This document shows, in pieces, positions 37,440 to 45,504 of a DNA stretch of 64,000 nucleotides (positions within the stretch are counted from its first letter, which is position 1; every line of letters begins with the position of its first letter). The stretch lies in contig NZ_FMIA01000002.1 in NCBI RefSeq assembly GCF_900091615.1, positions 1,240,001 to 1,304,000 on the forward strand, given 5' to 3'. The DNA is from Micromonospora yangpuensis. GTDB taxonomy: Bacteria; Actinomycetota; Actinomycetes; Mycobacteriales; Micromonosporaceae. The notes under the pieces are model-generated. The model searched no databases, was not told the DNA's origin, and worked only from the letters and a program-made list of their open reading frames with translations. The translations under genes were made by a program, and so were the position numbers.

Positions 37440-40400
37440 TCAGAGCGCGCGGACCCGGATGTCCCGGAAGTCCATCACGTCACTGTTGCCGTGGTTCTGC
37501 AGACCGACGAACCCGCTGGTGAACTGACGCAGGTCGGTCGGGGGGTCCCCGGCCCGGGAGGACTGCTTGCCCGGGACGTTGTCGAAGACGTTCAGGGTGA
37601 CCCCGTTACGGATGATCGTGTAGCGCTGCCCGACCACCCGGATCTCGTAGTCGTTCCACTCACCCTTCGGGGTGGCCCCCGACTGGTCCAGGGTCAGCGG
37701 CTGGAAGTTGTACACCGAACCGGTCTTCTGGGGCTCACCGGTCGCCCCGTCGTACAGCTGAATCTCGTGACCGCACATGATCGCCACCCAGGCCTGGGAG
37801 GTGCGGGCCGAGCCCAGCGTGGAGCAACTGCCCTCGGGCCGCTCCTCCAGCGGCGTCCGCGGGTCCGGGAACCGGACGAAGACACCGCTGTTGGCTCGGG
37901 TGGTGCCCGGCGAGGAGTCCCGGAACTTGAGCTTGATCGAGTAGTCGGCCAGTTCCTGGCCGGCGTACCAGAGCATGCCCATGCCGCCGATACTGCGGAT
38001 GGACCCGTCGGGGTTGAGCGCGAACGACCCGCCGGGTGCCTGCCGCCAGTCCGCCAACGAGTACGCCGACCCGTCGAAGATGGGCTGGTAGCCGGGGGTA
38101 CGGCCGATCGGGGACGCCTCACCGGCGGTCCGCAGCGCGGCCTTCTCCTCGTTGTTGATCACCCGGGTCTTGCTGAGGTGGTCGAGCACGGAGTCCAGGT
38201 GGGCCAGGAACGAGCCCTGGTTGGGCCAGCTCCGCTCGTCGTCGATCAGGTCGTTGATCGTGCACCCGCCGTTGGCCTTCCGGTTGGGCAGGCCGGTGTC
38301 GGTGTCGAGCAGCCAGACCGTGTCGCGCCGGTCCGGCGCGACGCAGCCGGTGCTGACGTCGATGGTGCTGGTGGCGGTCTTGCCGTCGGCGTACTTCACC
38401 TTCAGCGTGACCTGGTACGAGCCGTGCGTGCGGTAGGTGTGTGTCGGGTGCGGCTGGGTGGAGCCCTTGGTGCCGTCGCCGAAGTCCCACTCCCAGGAGA
38501 CGCCACCGACCTTGGCGCTGGAGAAGGAGACCGTCCGGTAGTTGCTGGCGGCCTCGATCTGCGCGCTGGCGTGGCTCGGGCCCGGGGTGGGCTCGCCGCC
38601 GGTGTAGACGATCCGGATCAGCTTCTGGTTGCCGTGCAGGCTGAAGAAGCCACCGGCGTAGTCCAGCATGTAGAGCGCGCCGTCCGGGCCGAACTTGGCG
38701 TCCATCCAGGACTGGAGCTGGTTGGCCCCGTTGCCGCCCGGGATGATCGCCCGCAGGTCCTCGGCGAAGGACGGTGCGCCCTGCTCGGGCACGGCGGCCG
38801 GGTCGACGGTGACCGCCACCCGGTTGCCCGAGTTGGACTGGTCGCCGATGAACCACTTGTTGTCCCAGTGGGCCGGCCAGGCCACCCCGCTGTCGGTGTC
38901 GACCTTCGAGCGCTGGTAGGTCGGGCCGTCCATCACGGCCTGGCCACCACCGCGCAGGTACGGGCGGGTGAAGGTCTCCTCACCGAGGACGTACGAGGGC
39001 AGCCCGCTGCCGTCGGTGCGGGTCGGGTAGACCGGCCCACCACCCTGCGGCGAGTACCAGATCATGCTGGGCCGGGACGGCGGAATGTCCACCAGACCGG
39101 TGTTGCGCGGCGAGGTGTTCTTCAGGTTGTCGCAGTCGTACCAGCCGGTCAGCTGGGTCGCGTCGGTGTTGCTCCGGTCCCGGTACGGCTGGTTGTTGCC
39201 CATGCAGTACGGCCAGCCCTGGTTACCGGCGGAGGTGATGATGGTGGCGTGCTCGTACTTGGCCGGGCCCAGCTCCGGGCTCGGCGTGGCGGCGTCCGGG
39301 CCGACCCAGGCCGCGGTCAGCCAGTTGTTCACCGGGTCCCAGTTGAGCCGGGAGATGTTGCGGACACCCATCACGTAGATCTCGGGGAGGGTCTTGCCGC
39401 CACCCTCCTCCTGCCCGGTGAAGAGGTTGCCCTCGGGAACGGTGTACGTGCCGTCGTCCTCCGGGTGGATCCGCAGGATCTTGCCGTTGTAGCTGTTGGT
39501 GTTGCCGGAGGTACGGCGGGCATCCTGGAACGAGATGCCGGCGTACTCCTGGGTCCAGTTGTTGCCGGAGTAGCCGTTGGAGCCGCCGGAGGAGTTGGCG
39601 TCCCCGCTGCCGATGTAGAGGTTGCCCTCGTTGTCGAAGGCCATCCCGCCACCGGCGTGGCAGCAGCTGTGGATCTGGGTGTCCCAGCTCAGCAGGTCCT
39701 TGCGGGTGTCCTGGTCGATCGAGTCGGCCTGCTTGTCGTAGGTGAACCGGGAGACGGTCCGCTTGCCGACCCGCTTCTCCCGGTCGATGGACTCGTGCGG
39801 CATCCAGAACGCGTAGACCCAGCCGTTCTCGGCGAACTTCGGGTCGAGGGTGATGCCGATCAGGCCCTCTTCGTTCTTGACCAGCTCGCTGCCGCTGCCC
39901 CGGTTGCCCATCACCGGCAGGGTGGTGAGCAGCTTGACCTGCTTGCTCTCCGGGTCCCAGCGGTGGATGGTGCCGCAGCCCAGGCCGACGTTGGGGTTGT
40001 TCCAGTCGGCGATCGGGCCGGACGGGCAGGCCGCCTTGCCGATGTAGAAGACCGAGCCGTCCTCGGCGATGGTCAGCCCGTGCGGCTCGCCGATCTGGTC
40101 GAGCTGCCCGGACTGGTTGGCCACGGTGAGCCGCTCGACCCGGTAGTTGGCCGAGATGGTCGCCTTGCAGTCACCCTGGACCGTGCCGGCGGTCCACTGC
40201 AGCGCGCCGAGCAGGTGGCTGCGGAACTGGGTGTCGGAGGTCCAGGTGTCCTCGGTACGCCCCATCCCGGTGTAGAAGGACCGGCCGCCGTCGTAGTCAC
40301 GGCACCAGGAGACCGGGTGGAACGGACCGTTGCCGGCGAGTCCGGCGTCGTAGCTGGTCTCGTCGACCTGGGCGATGGTGTGCACCCGGCCGACCGGGCT

Positions 40401-41432
40401 CGGGTCCCAGTTGATCCACTGGTCGGAGCGGGTCCAGTTCAGCGGCAGGCCCTTGTTGGCCGGGTGCTGGCGGTCGGTCACCTGGACCACCGCCTCCTGC
40501 ACCTTGGTCTCCGGGGCCGCCGGCGCGTCGTTGCCGATCAGCCACAGCTCGGCGAGCTGGATGAGCGGCTCACCGCTGTTGGCGGTGATGTTGAGCCGGT
40601 AGTGCTGGTAGGCCTGGGTGTTGGTGAACGAGTACTGCTTGGTCTGGAAGCGCTGCGGGAAGCTCTCGCCGGTGCGCTTGTCCAGGTCGGTCCAGGTCTG
40701 TCCGTCGGCGGAGCCCTGCAGCGTCCAGTCCTTCGGGTCCCGGCCGGGGAAGTCGTTGGCCGAGGAGAGGGCGTACCGGTCGACCACGGTCGGCTCGGCG
40801 AGCTTGCCGGCCAACCAGCCGGTGTTGGTCCGGGTCAGCCACTTGGTGCTGGTGGTGCCGTCGAAGGCGTGGGTGGCGGCCTCGTTCGGCGGGTTCTGAC
40901 CGCTGGCGGTCGCCTCCACCACCTTCTCGGCGGCGGGCAGGCTGGGTGCCGGCCGGGTGCCGATCAGGCCGGTGAACCACTCCGAGCTGGGCTGGGCGTA
41001 CGCGGCGTCGTGGATGCCGACGAAACCGCCGCCGCCCTTGACGTACGACTGGAAGGCCGCCTCCTGGTCGTCGCTGAGGGTCACCCCGTTGGCGGAGAGG
41101 AAGACGACGCTGCGGTACTTGGCCAGGTTGTCGGCGGTGAAGACGCCCGGGTCGGCGGAGGTGTGCACGTAGAACCCGTGCTCGCTGCCGAGCTGGCGGA
41201 TGATGTTGGCGGCCCGGTTCACCGGGTCGGCCTGGTCGGCGGCGGGTCCGTGGAAGACCAGCACGTTGACCACCCGGGATCCCCAGGTGGGCGGGGCCGC
41301 GCTGGCCGGCTCGGACGCGGCCGGGACCACGGCGAGCAGGCCGGCGGTGAGGACGGCGGCCGAGGTCACGGCGAGCGCGCGGCGGGTGGAGGTGGTCAGT
41401 CGGGTTAGTCGGAAATGGCGTTTAAGGGCCAT
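37440..41432 (-). CDS. Secreted ThuA / discoidin / PQQ-type sugar dehydrogenase / PKD / DUF1080 protein
   Basis: This 1330-residue secreted protein has five recognisable parts. After the signal (about residues 15-45) comes a ThuA domain (NVLVFHGPAADQ, GGGGFVGIHDAAYAQPSSEW) that is split by an F5/8-type-C-like insert (THAFDGTTSTKWLTRTNTGW to IQLAELWLIG) and resumes with VQVTDRQHPANKGLPLNW. Next is a GSDH/PQQ-type sugar dehydrogenase beta-propeller (PHGLTIAEDGSVFYIGKAAC, GLIGITLDPKFAENGWVYAF, HAGGGMAFDNEGNLYIGSGD). A PKD domain follows (SWEWDFGDGTKGSTQPHPTH), then a Cys-containing linker module (DTGLPNR, GCTINDLIDDERSW), and last a DUF1080 domain, now called 3-keto-disaccharide hydrolase (FRDSSPGTTRANSGVFVRFP, GEWNDYEIRVVGQRYTIIRN). 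It begins 39 bases after the multicopper oxidase gene, so they form one operon. Confidence 0.92.
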   Translation of the reverse strand: MALKRHFRLTRLTTSTRRALAVTSAAVLTAGLLAVVPAASEPASAAPPTWGSRVVNVLVFHGPAADQADPVNRAANIIRQLGSEHGFYVHTSADPGVFTADNLAKYRSVVFLSANGVTLSDDQEAAFQSYVKGGGGFVGIHDAAYAQPSSEWFTGLIGTRPAPSLPAAEKVVEATASGQNPPNEAATHAFDGTTSTKWLTRTNTGWLAGKLAEPTVVDRYALSSANDFPGRDPKDWTLQGSADGQTWTDLDKRTGESFPQRFQTKQYSFTNTQAYQHYRLNITANSGEPLIQLAELWLIGNDAPAAPETKVQEAVVQVTDRQHPANKGLPLNWTRSDQWINWDPSPVGRVHTIAQVDETSYDAGLAGNGPFHPVSWCRDYDGGRSFYTGMGRTEDTWTSDTQFRSHLLGALQWTAGTVQGDCKATISANYRVERLTVANQSGQLDQIGEPHGLTIAEDGSVFYIGKAACPSGPIADWNNPNVGLGCGTIHRWDPESKQVKLLTTLPVMGNRGSGSELVKNEEGLIGITLDPKFAENGWVYAFWMPHESIDREKRVGKRTVSRFTYDKQADSIDQDTRKDLLSWDTQIHSCCHAGGGMAFDNEGNLYIGSGDANSSGGSNGYSGNNWTQEYAGISFQDARRTSGNTNSYNGKILRIHPEDDGTYTVPEGNLFTGQEEGGGKTLPEIYVMGVRNISRLNWDPVNNWLTAAWVGPDAATPSPELGPAKYEHATIITSAGNQGWPYCMGNNQPYRDRSNTDATQLTGWYDCDNLKNTSPRNTGLVDIPPSRPSMIWYSPQGGGPVYPTRTDGSGLPSYVLGEETFTRPYLRGGGQAVMDGPTYQRSKVDTDSGVAWPAHWDNKWFIGDQSNSGNRVAVTVDPAAVPEQGAPSFAEDLRAIIPGGNGANQLQSWMDAKFGPDGALYMLDYAGGFFSLHGNQKLIRIVYTGGEPTPGPSHASAQIEAASNYRTVSFSSAKVGGVSWEWDFGDGTKGSTQPHPTHTYRTHGSYQVTLKVKYADGKTATSTIDVSTGCVAPDRRDTVWLLDTDTGLPNRKANGGCTINDLIDDERSWPNQGSFLAHLDSVLDHLSKTRVINNEEKAALRTAGEASPIGRTPGYQPIFDGSAYSLADWRQAPGGSFALNPDGSIRSIGGMGMLWYAGQELADYSIKLKFRDSSPGTTRANSGVFVRFPDPRTPLEERPEGSCSTLGSARTSQAWVAIMCGHEIQLYDGATGEPQKTGSVYNFQPLTLDQSGATPKGEWNDYEIRVVGQRYTIIRNGVTLNVFDNVPGKQSSRAGDPPTDLRQFTSGFVGLQNHGNSDVMDFRDIRVRAL

Positions 41433-41471
41433 TTCTGCTCCTTCGGTGGACGGGTGGGGGTGGTGGGCAGG

Positions 41472-42650
41472 TCAGGAACCGGCGGGTTGGTGCCCGGCGT
41501 GTGCCGCACTTCCGGCCGTGGTGGGGTTGCCGGCCGGCCCGTTGACCTGGGCCGGGCCGTGGTGCCCGTGGTGCGGCGGCATCTGGCCGTTCTTGTCGAG
41601 GATGTGCAGCGACGTCGCCATGCCGAGGTCGGAGTGGAACTGCATGTGGCAGTGCAGCATCCAGTGCCCCGGTCCGACCGCGTCACCGGCGACGATCGTC
41701 ACCCCGAAGGAGTCACCCGGCCCGAGTGTCTTGTTGTCGATCACCGGAATCGAGTCGACCAACGCCTTGTTGTCCCCGGCGACCACCCCGGTGCGGGTGT
41801 CCGCCCAGGCATGCCCGTGCAGGTGGAAGGTGTGCATGTCGTTGCCGATCCCGACCACGATGAACTCCACCCGCTCGCCCTGCTTGGCGACCAGGCAGGT
41901 CGGTCCGGGCTGTGGGTTCTCCGCGTCACAGGTGTCCACCTCGGCACCCCGGCGCAGGTTGATGGTCTGCCGGTCACCGAAGAAGCTCACGTAGGTGCGG
42001 TCCGGCCGGAGGTCGCCCTGCCGCCGTACCACCAGGCCGCCGAAGAGGCCGGCGTTGAGACCCTGGGTACCGTGGGTGCCGCCGACGACGTGGTCGTGGT
42101 ACCACCAGTAGCCGGCGGTGCCCGGCGAGCCGGTCTTGGCGTTGCGCGGCTTGGCGTACCAGGTGTAGGTACGCGACTCGCCCGAGGCCACGTACGAGCC
42201 GCTGTGCACCGTGCCGTCGGAGTCCTGGGTGTACTTGACCCCGTGCACGTGCAACGAGACCCCGAGCGGATGCTCCGGGTCGGTGCGCAGCTGCGCCAGG
42301 GTCGCCTCCGGCACCTGGTTGTGCAGGGTGATCGCCAGGCACTCGCCCTCGATCATCTCCATCGTCGGCCCCGGGTACGAGGCGGTCTGCGGGGTCAGCC
42401 CGTACCCGAGCCGGACCTGGTTGGTCGACGGGTCCTTGGGCAGCTCCACCGCGTACAGCTGCAGGGTGCGGTCCGGTGCGACGCAGCCGTCGGGCTTCTC
42501 GGCGAAGAAGCCGGACTGGACCGCGAAGGCCGTTCCCGCGCTGCCCAGCGTGACCGCGGCCACCGCCAGCGCGAGCAGGGTACGCAGGCCGCTTGTTCGG
42601 CGTCGTCGCGGAGGTTCGGGTTGGTTGTCGAGCACGTCGTTCTGATCCAC
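41472..42650 (-). CDS. Secreted two-domain multicopper oxidase
   Basis: The 392-residue product has an N-terminal signal-anchor (LRTLLALAVAAVTLGSAGTA) and two cupredoxin domains with all four copper motifs: SLHVHGVKY, YWWYHDHVVGG, HTFHLHGHAW and HCHMQFHSDLGM, the last giving the type 1 Cys/His/Met site. Two-domain length suggests a trimeric small-laccase type. The C-terminus is His-rich (PPHHGHHGPAQ). It would couple oxidation of a donor to reduction of O2 to water outside the cell. It lies between two genes for secreted DUF1080 proteins, 79 bases after one and 39 before the other. Confidence 0.93.
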   Translation of the reverse strand: MDQNDVLDNQPEPPRRRRTSGLRTLLALAVAAVTLGSAGTAFAVQSGFFAEKPDGCVAPDRTLQLYAVELPKDPSTNQVRLGYGLTPQTASYPGPTMEMIEGECLAITLHNQVPEATLAQLRTDPEHPLGVSLHVHGVKYTQDSDGTVHSGSYVASGESRTYTWYAKPRNAKTGSPGTAGYWWYHDHVVGGTHGTQGLNAGLFGGLVVRRQGDLRPDRTYVSFFGDRQTINLRRGAEVDTCDAENPQPGPTCLVAKQGERVEFIVVGIGNDMHTFHLHGHAWADTRTGVVAGDNKALVDSIPVIDNKTLGPGDSFGVTIVAGDAVGPGHWMLHCHMQFHSDLGMATSLHILDKNGQMPPHHGHHGPAQVNGPAGNPTTAGSAAHAGHQPAGS

Positions 42651-42670
42651 GGTGGTTCCAATCGGGTCGG

Positions 42671-42706
42671 TCAGCCGTGGCCGGCGGCCCTGCCGGCCAC
42701 GGCTGA
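42671..42706 (-). terminator. 15-bp hairpin between DUF1080 and oxidase genes
   Basis: TCAGCCGTGGCCGGC (42671-42685) pairs perfectly with 42692-42706 across 6 bases. It lies in the 79-base gap inside the apparent operon and could attenuate transcription or end the first transcript. Confidence 0.65.
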
Positions 42707-42729
42707 CGAGAAGTGGAGGCGGGGTGGGG

Positions 42730-44721
42730 TCAGGGGGTCAGCGGCGCGACGCGGACGTTGCGGAAGCTGACGATGTCGTTCGCCCCGTGCACCTGGAGGC
42801 CGATGTACCCGTGGGTGTTCTGCCGGCCGGCGCCACCCGGGTCGTCCGCCCGCGGCGGGCTGAAGGCCGCACCGGGGTCGTTGACGTACTCGTTGATCAG
42901 CACGCCGTTGCGGAAGATCGAGTAGTGCTGCCCGACCACCCGGATCTCGTAGTCGTTCCAGGTGCCCTTCTCGGTGACCCCGGCCCCGGCCAGGTTCACC
43001 TGGTCGAATCCGTAGACCGACCCGGTCTTGTACTGGTCACCGTCGGTGCGGTCGAGGATCTGGATCTCGTGGCCGTACTTGATCGCCACCCACTCGGGCC
43101 GGGACTCCTGCGGGTGCTGGTGCACACCCGGGAAGCGGACGAAGACCCCGCTGTTGGCCCGGCCGTCGCCCGGGGCGTCGTCGCGCCACTGCAGCTTCAG
43201 CGAGAAGTCACCGTAGCTGCGGACCGGGTACCAGAGCATGCCCAGGCCGGCGACCGGCTTGCTGGTGATCGAGCCGTCGGAGCTGCGGGTGAACCCACCC
43301 GGGCCGACGTGCTCCCACTCCTTGAACGAGGCGCCCGAGCGGCTCAGCAGTGACCGGTAGCCGGTCTGCTCGTCGGACTTGCCGACGTTCGACTCGCGGG
43401 CCGAGTCGACCAGGAGCTGCCGCTCGTCCCGGTTGATCACCCCGAGGTGCATCAGGTGCTGGGTGGTCGCCCGGACGTGGGTCATGAACTCGGCGTGGTT
43501 GAGCCAGTTCCGCTCGCTGGCCATCAGGTTGTTGATCGTGCAGCCGGTGCCCACCGTCCGGTTCGGCAACCCGCTGTTGACCGTGCCGAACCAGACAGTC
43601 GTCCGGGTGTCCAGCACCGGGCAGTCCGGGTCGGTACCACCCATCACCACCGAGAAGCTGACCGTCTCGGCCGTCGAGGTGTTGCCGGCGTTGTCGGTGG
43701 CCCGGTAGCTCACGCTGTGCTGACCCGGCCGGTTGACCGCGAACGGACCGGTGTACGTGGTGAACGGCTGGCTGTCCAGGGAGTACTCGATCCGGGCCAC
43801 GCCGGAGTCGGCGTCGCTGGCGGTCAGGGTCACCGTGGCCGCACCGACGTACGCGCCGTCGGCGTCCCGCTCGCCGCTGACCGCCACCGTGACCGTCGGC
43901 GCGGTGGTGTCCGGGTCCGGCGGAGCGACCACCGTGAAGTCCACCGACCGGACCGCCGAGGTGTTGCCGGCGACATCGGTGGCCCGGTAGTCGACCTTGT
44001 GCGCACCGGGCTCGTTGACTGTCAACGGCGCGGTGTACGTGGTGTAGGGCGCACCGTCCAGGGAGTACTCGACGCTTTCCACACCGGACCCGGCGTCCTC
44101 GGCGGTCAGGGTGACGGTGGCCGCCCCGACGTACGCGCCGCTGTTGTCCTGTTGTCCGGCGAGCGAGGCGCTCACCGTCGGTGCGGTGGTGTCCTCCCCC
44201 TCGTCTCCGCCGGTGACGACCAGCAGGCCGGTCATCGAGCCGTGCCCGGGGATCGCGCAGAAGAAGCGGTACGTGCCGGGGGTGAGCACCACGTCCACCG
44301 TCCACCGGCCACCGTTGGCGTCGAACGGGTCGGCCAGGATGTTGACGTTGACGTCCTGGTTGTACCGCGGGTCACCGGTGTCGAAGGTCAGGGTGTGCTG
44401 CATGCCGCTGGTGTTGCCGGTCGCCGCGCTGTTCTCGAAGACCAGCGTGGTCGGCCCGGCCACGGCGGTGGTGGGCGCGGTCTTGTACCTGGTGACATCG
44501 TTGTCCGCCGTCCAGGTGAGGGTCTGCTCCAGTTGCTGGGCGCTGCTCTCCTGGGCACCCACCGGCACGGCGTTCAGCGCGGAGGTGACCACCAGGGTGA
44601 GCGCCAGGGTGAGGGCGGCCAGCGGCCGGCGGAACCGGCCGGAGGGTGCTATGGGAGGACGGGGACCGCTCGGTGTGCCGTCTCTGAGGGAGCGCAATAG
44701 CATCTCCGGCATACCTTTCAT
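42730..44721 (-). CDS. Secreted cupredoxin / OmpL47-type repeats / DUF1080 protein
   Basis: With the ATG at 44721 the product has 663 residues. The signal peptide (PLAALTLALTLVVTSALNAV) is followed by a cupredoxin domain with candidate copper ligands His (MQHTLTF) and Cys/His/Met in FFCAIPGHGSMTG. Two similar beta-sandwich repeats follow (each with GAYVGAATVTLTA, SGV, IEYSLD or VEYSLD, and YRATDxAGNTS), of the OmpL47 or Ig-like kind. Next is the Cys linker module also found in the 37440 gene product (SGLPNR, GCTINNLMASERNW), and finally a DUF1080 domain (GDGRANSGVFVRFPG, GTWNDYEIRVVGQHYSIFRN). The frame is open well beyond 44721, but that part is repeat DNA. ATG 44712 and 44703 are other possible starts. 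Confidence 0.9.
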   Translation of the reverse strand: MKGMPEMLLRSLRDGTPSGPRPPIAPSGRFRRPLAALTLALTLVVTSALNAVPVGAQESSAQQLEQTLTWTADNDVTRYKTAPTTAVAGPTTLVFENSAATGNTSGMQHTLTFDTGDPRYNQDVNVNILADPFDANGGRWTVDVVLTPGTYRFFCAIPGHGSMTGLLVVTGGDEGEDTTAPTVSASLAGQQDNSGAYVGAATVTLTAEDAGSGVESVEYSLDGAPYTTYTAPLTVNEPGAHKVDYRATDVAGNTSAVRSVDFTVVAPPDPDTTAPTVTVAVSGERDADGAYVGAATVTLTASDADSGVARIEYSLDSQPFTTYTGPFAVNRPGQHSVSYRATDNAGNTSTAETVSFSVVMGGTDPDCPVLDTRTTVWFGTVNSGLPNRTVGTGCTINNLMASERNWLNHAEFMTHVRATTQHLMHLGVINRDERQLLVDSARESNVGKSDEQTGYRSLLSRSGASFKEWEHVGPGGFTRSSDGSITSKPVAGLGMLWYPVRSYGDFSLKLQWRDDAPGDGRANSGVFVRFPGVHQHPQESRPEWVAIKYGHEIQILDRTDGDQYKTGSVYGFDQVNLAGAGVTEKGTWNDYEIRVVGQHYSIFRNGVLINEYVNDPGAAFSPPRADDPGGAGRQNTHGYIGLQVHGANDIVSFRNVRVAPLTP

Positions 44722-45410
44722 CAACGTCTTTTTCAGACTTTGTCGGGCATCCCGGGGGTGAGGTCCGCCGGGACGTCGGGGTGGTGGCCGTTGTCGGGCG
44801 CGCGGCAGCCGCACCTGCCCGGTGTCGCTGGTGGGCAGGCTTGCCTGGGGTACGACGTGATGTGCGGTGCGACCTGACGCGCGGTGCAACGGTGGCGTGC
44901 GGTGCAACGGTGGCGTGCGGTGCAAGGTGGCGTGCTGTGCAGCGGTGGCGTGCTGTGCAACGGTGGCGTGCGTGGGGTCCACGTGCGGTGAGGCTCAGCG
45001 TGAGGCGGGCTCAGGCAGGCGACGGCCCAGCGTGCGGCGATCGTGGTGAGGCGGTGGTGGATCGTCCGGGCTGGTCTCGCTGCGCGGGGGAGGGCGGGCG
45101 GAGTCGGAGGGGCCAGGGACAGGACGCGCGCCGACGCGTCGGAACTGGAGCTGTTCCGCTGGGGTGCGACCCCGACGGAACGACCGTGGCCGTGGGCGCG
45201 TGAGGCTCGCCCCGTTGCCAGGTCCCGCGAGGTAGCCGCGCCGCCGGATACCTCGTCGAAACAAGTTCGTGGCCTGACCCTAACGGACTTGCAGTCAGGG
45301 TGTCCACAGCTTTCATCGATCTGGCAACTACTTTTATCGAAGTGAACGAAAGTGATGGCTAAGGTCCACTTCGACCGATCGGCGAGGTTGCGCCCTTCCC
45401 CCGTTAGCCC
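44722..45410. other. Gene-free region upstream of the cupredoxin-DUF1080 gene
   Basis: No convincing gene lies in these roughly 690 bases. It holds an 18-bp minisatellite (44881-44969) and, at about 45285-45370, a conspicuous AT-richer island. The island includes CTTTCATCGA (45310-45319) and CGAAGTGA followed by ACGAAAGTGA. CTTTCATC also appears just over the gene start (44715-44722). The island is a plausible promoter/operator area for the secreted operon, with a long leader; this is inference. Confidence 0.4.
44881..44969. repeat. 18-bp minisatellite (5 copies)
   Basis: The unit is GCGGTGCAACGGTGGCGT. Units 1 and 2 are identical, unit 3 has lost one base, and units 4 and 5 have GCTGTGC at the start. 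Open frames across it are artefacts of the repeat. Confidence 0.88.
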
Positions 45411-45504
45411 AGCTCAGACGGTCAGCAGACGCTGCTCAGACGGGGAGCAGACGCTGCTCAGGCGGGCAGGGGACGCTGCTCAGGTCAGGACGGGGCCCTG
45501 CTCA
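45411..45504 (-). repeat. Stop-codon-led 22-bp tandem repeat after the cyclase gene
   Basis: On the minus strand the gene's TGA (45502-45504) is followed by TGACC and then units such as TGAGCAGCGTCCCCTGCCCG plus CC, and TGAGCAGCGTCTGCTCCCCG plus TC, ending with TGAGCTGGGC. Each unit is led by a TGA. Confidence 0.8.

Noticed and set aside
37380..41408. 1342-codon open frame on the plus strand opposite the ThuA/DUF1080 gene
   Set aside because: Composition is typical of an antisense shadow (Val/Gly/Arg-rich), with no recognisable family.
44722..44982. N-terminal extension of the cupredoxin-DUF1080 protein
   Set aside because: It reads through the 18-bp minisatellite as His/Thr/Pro repeats ahead of a normal signal peptide.
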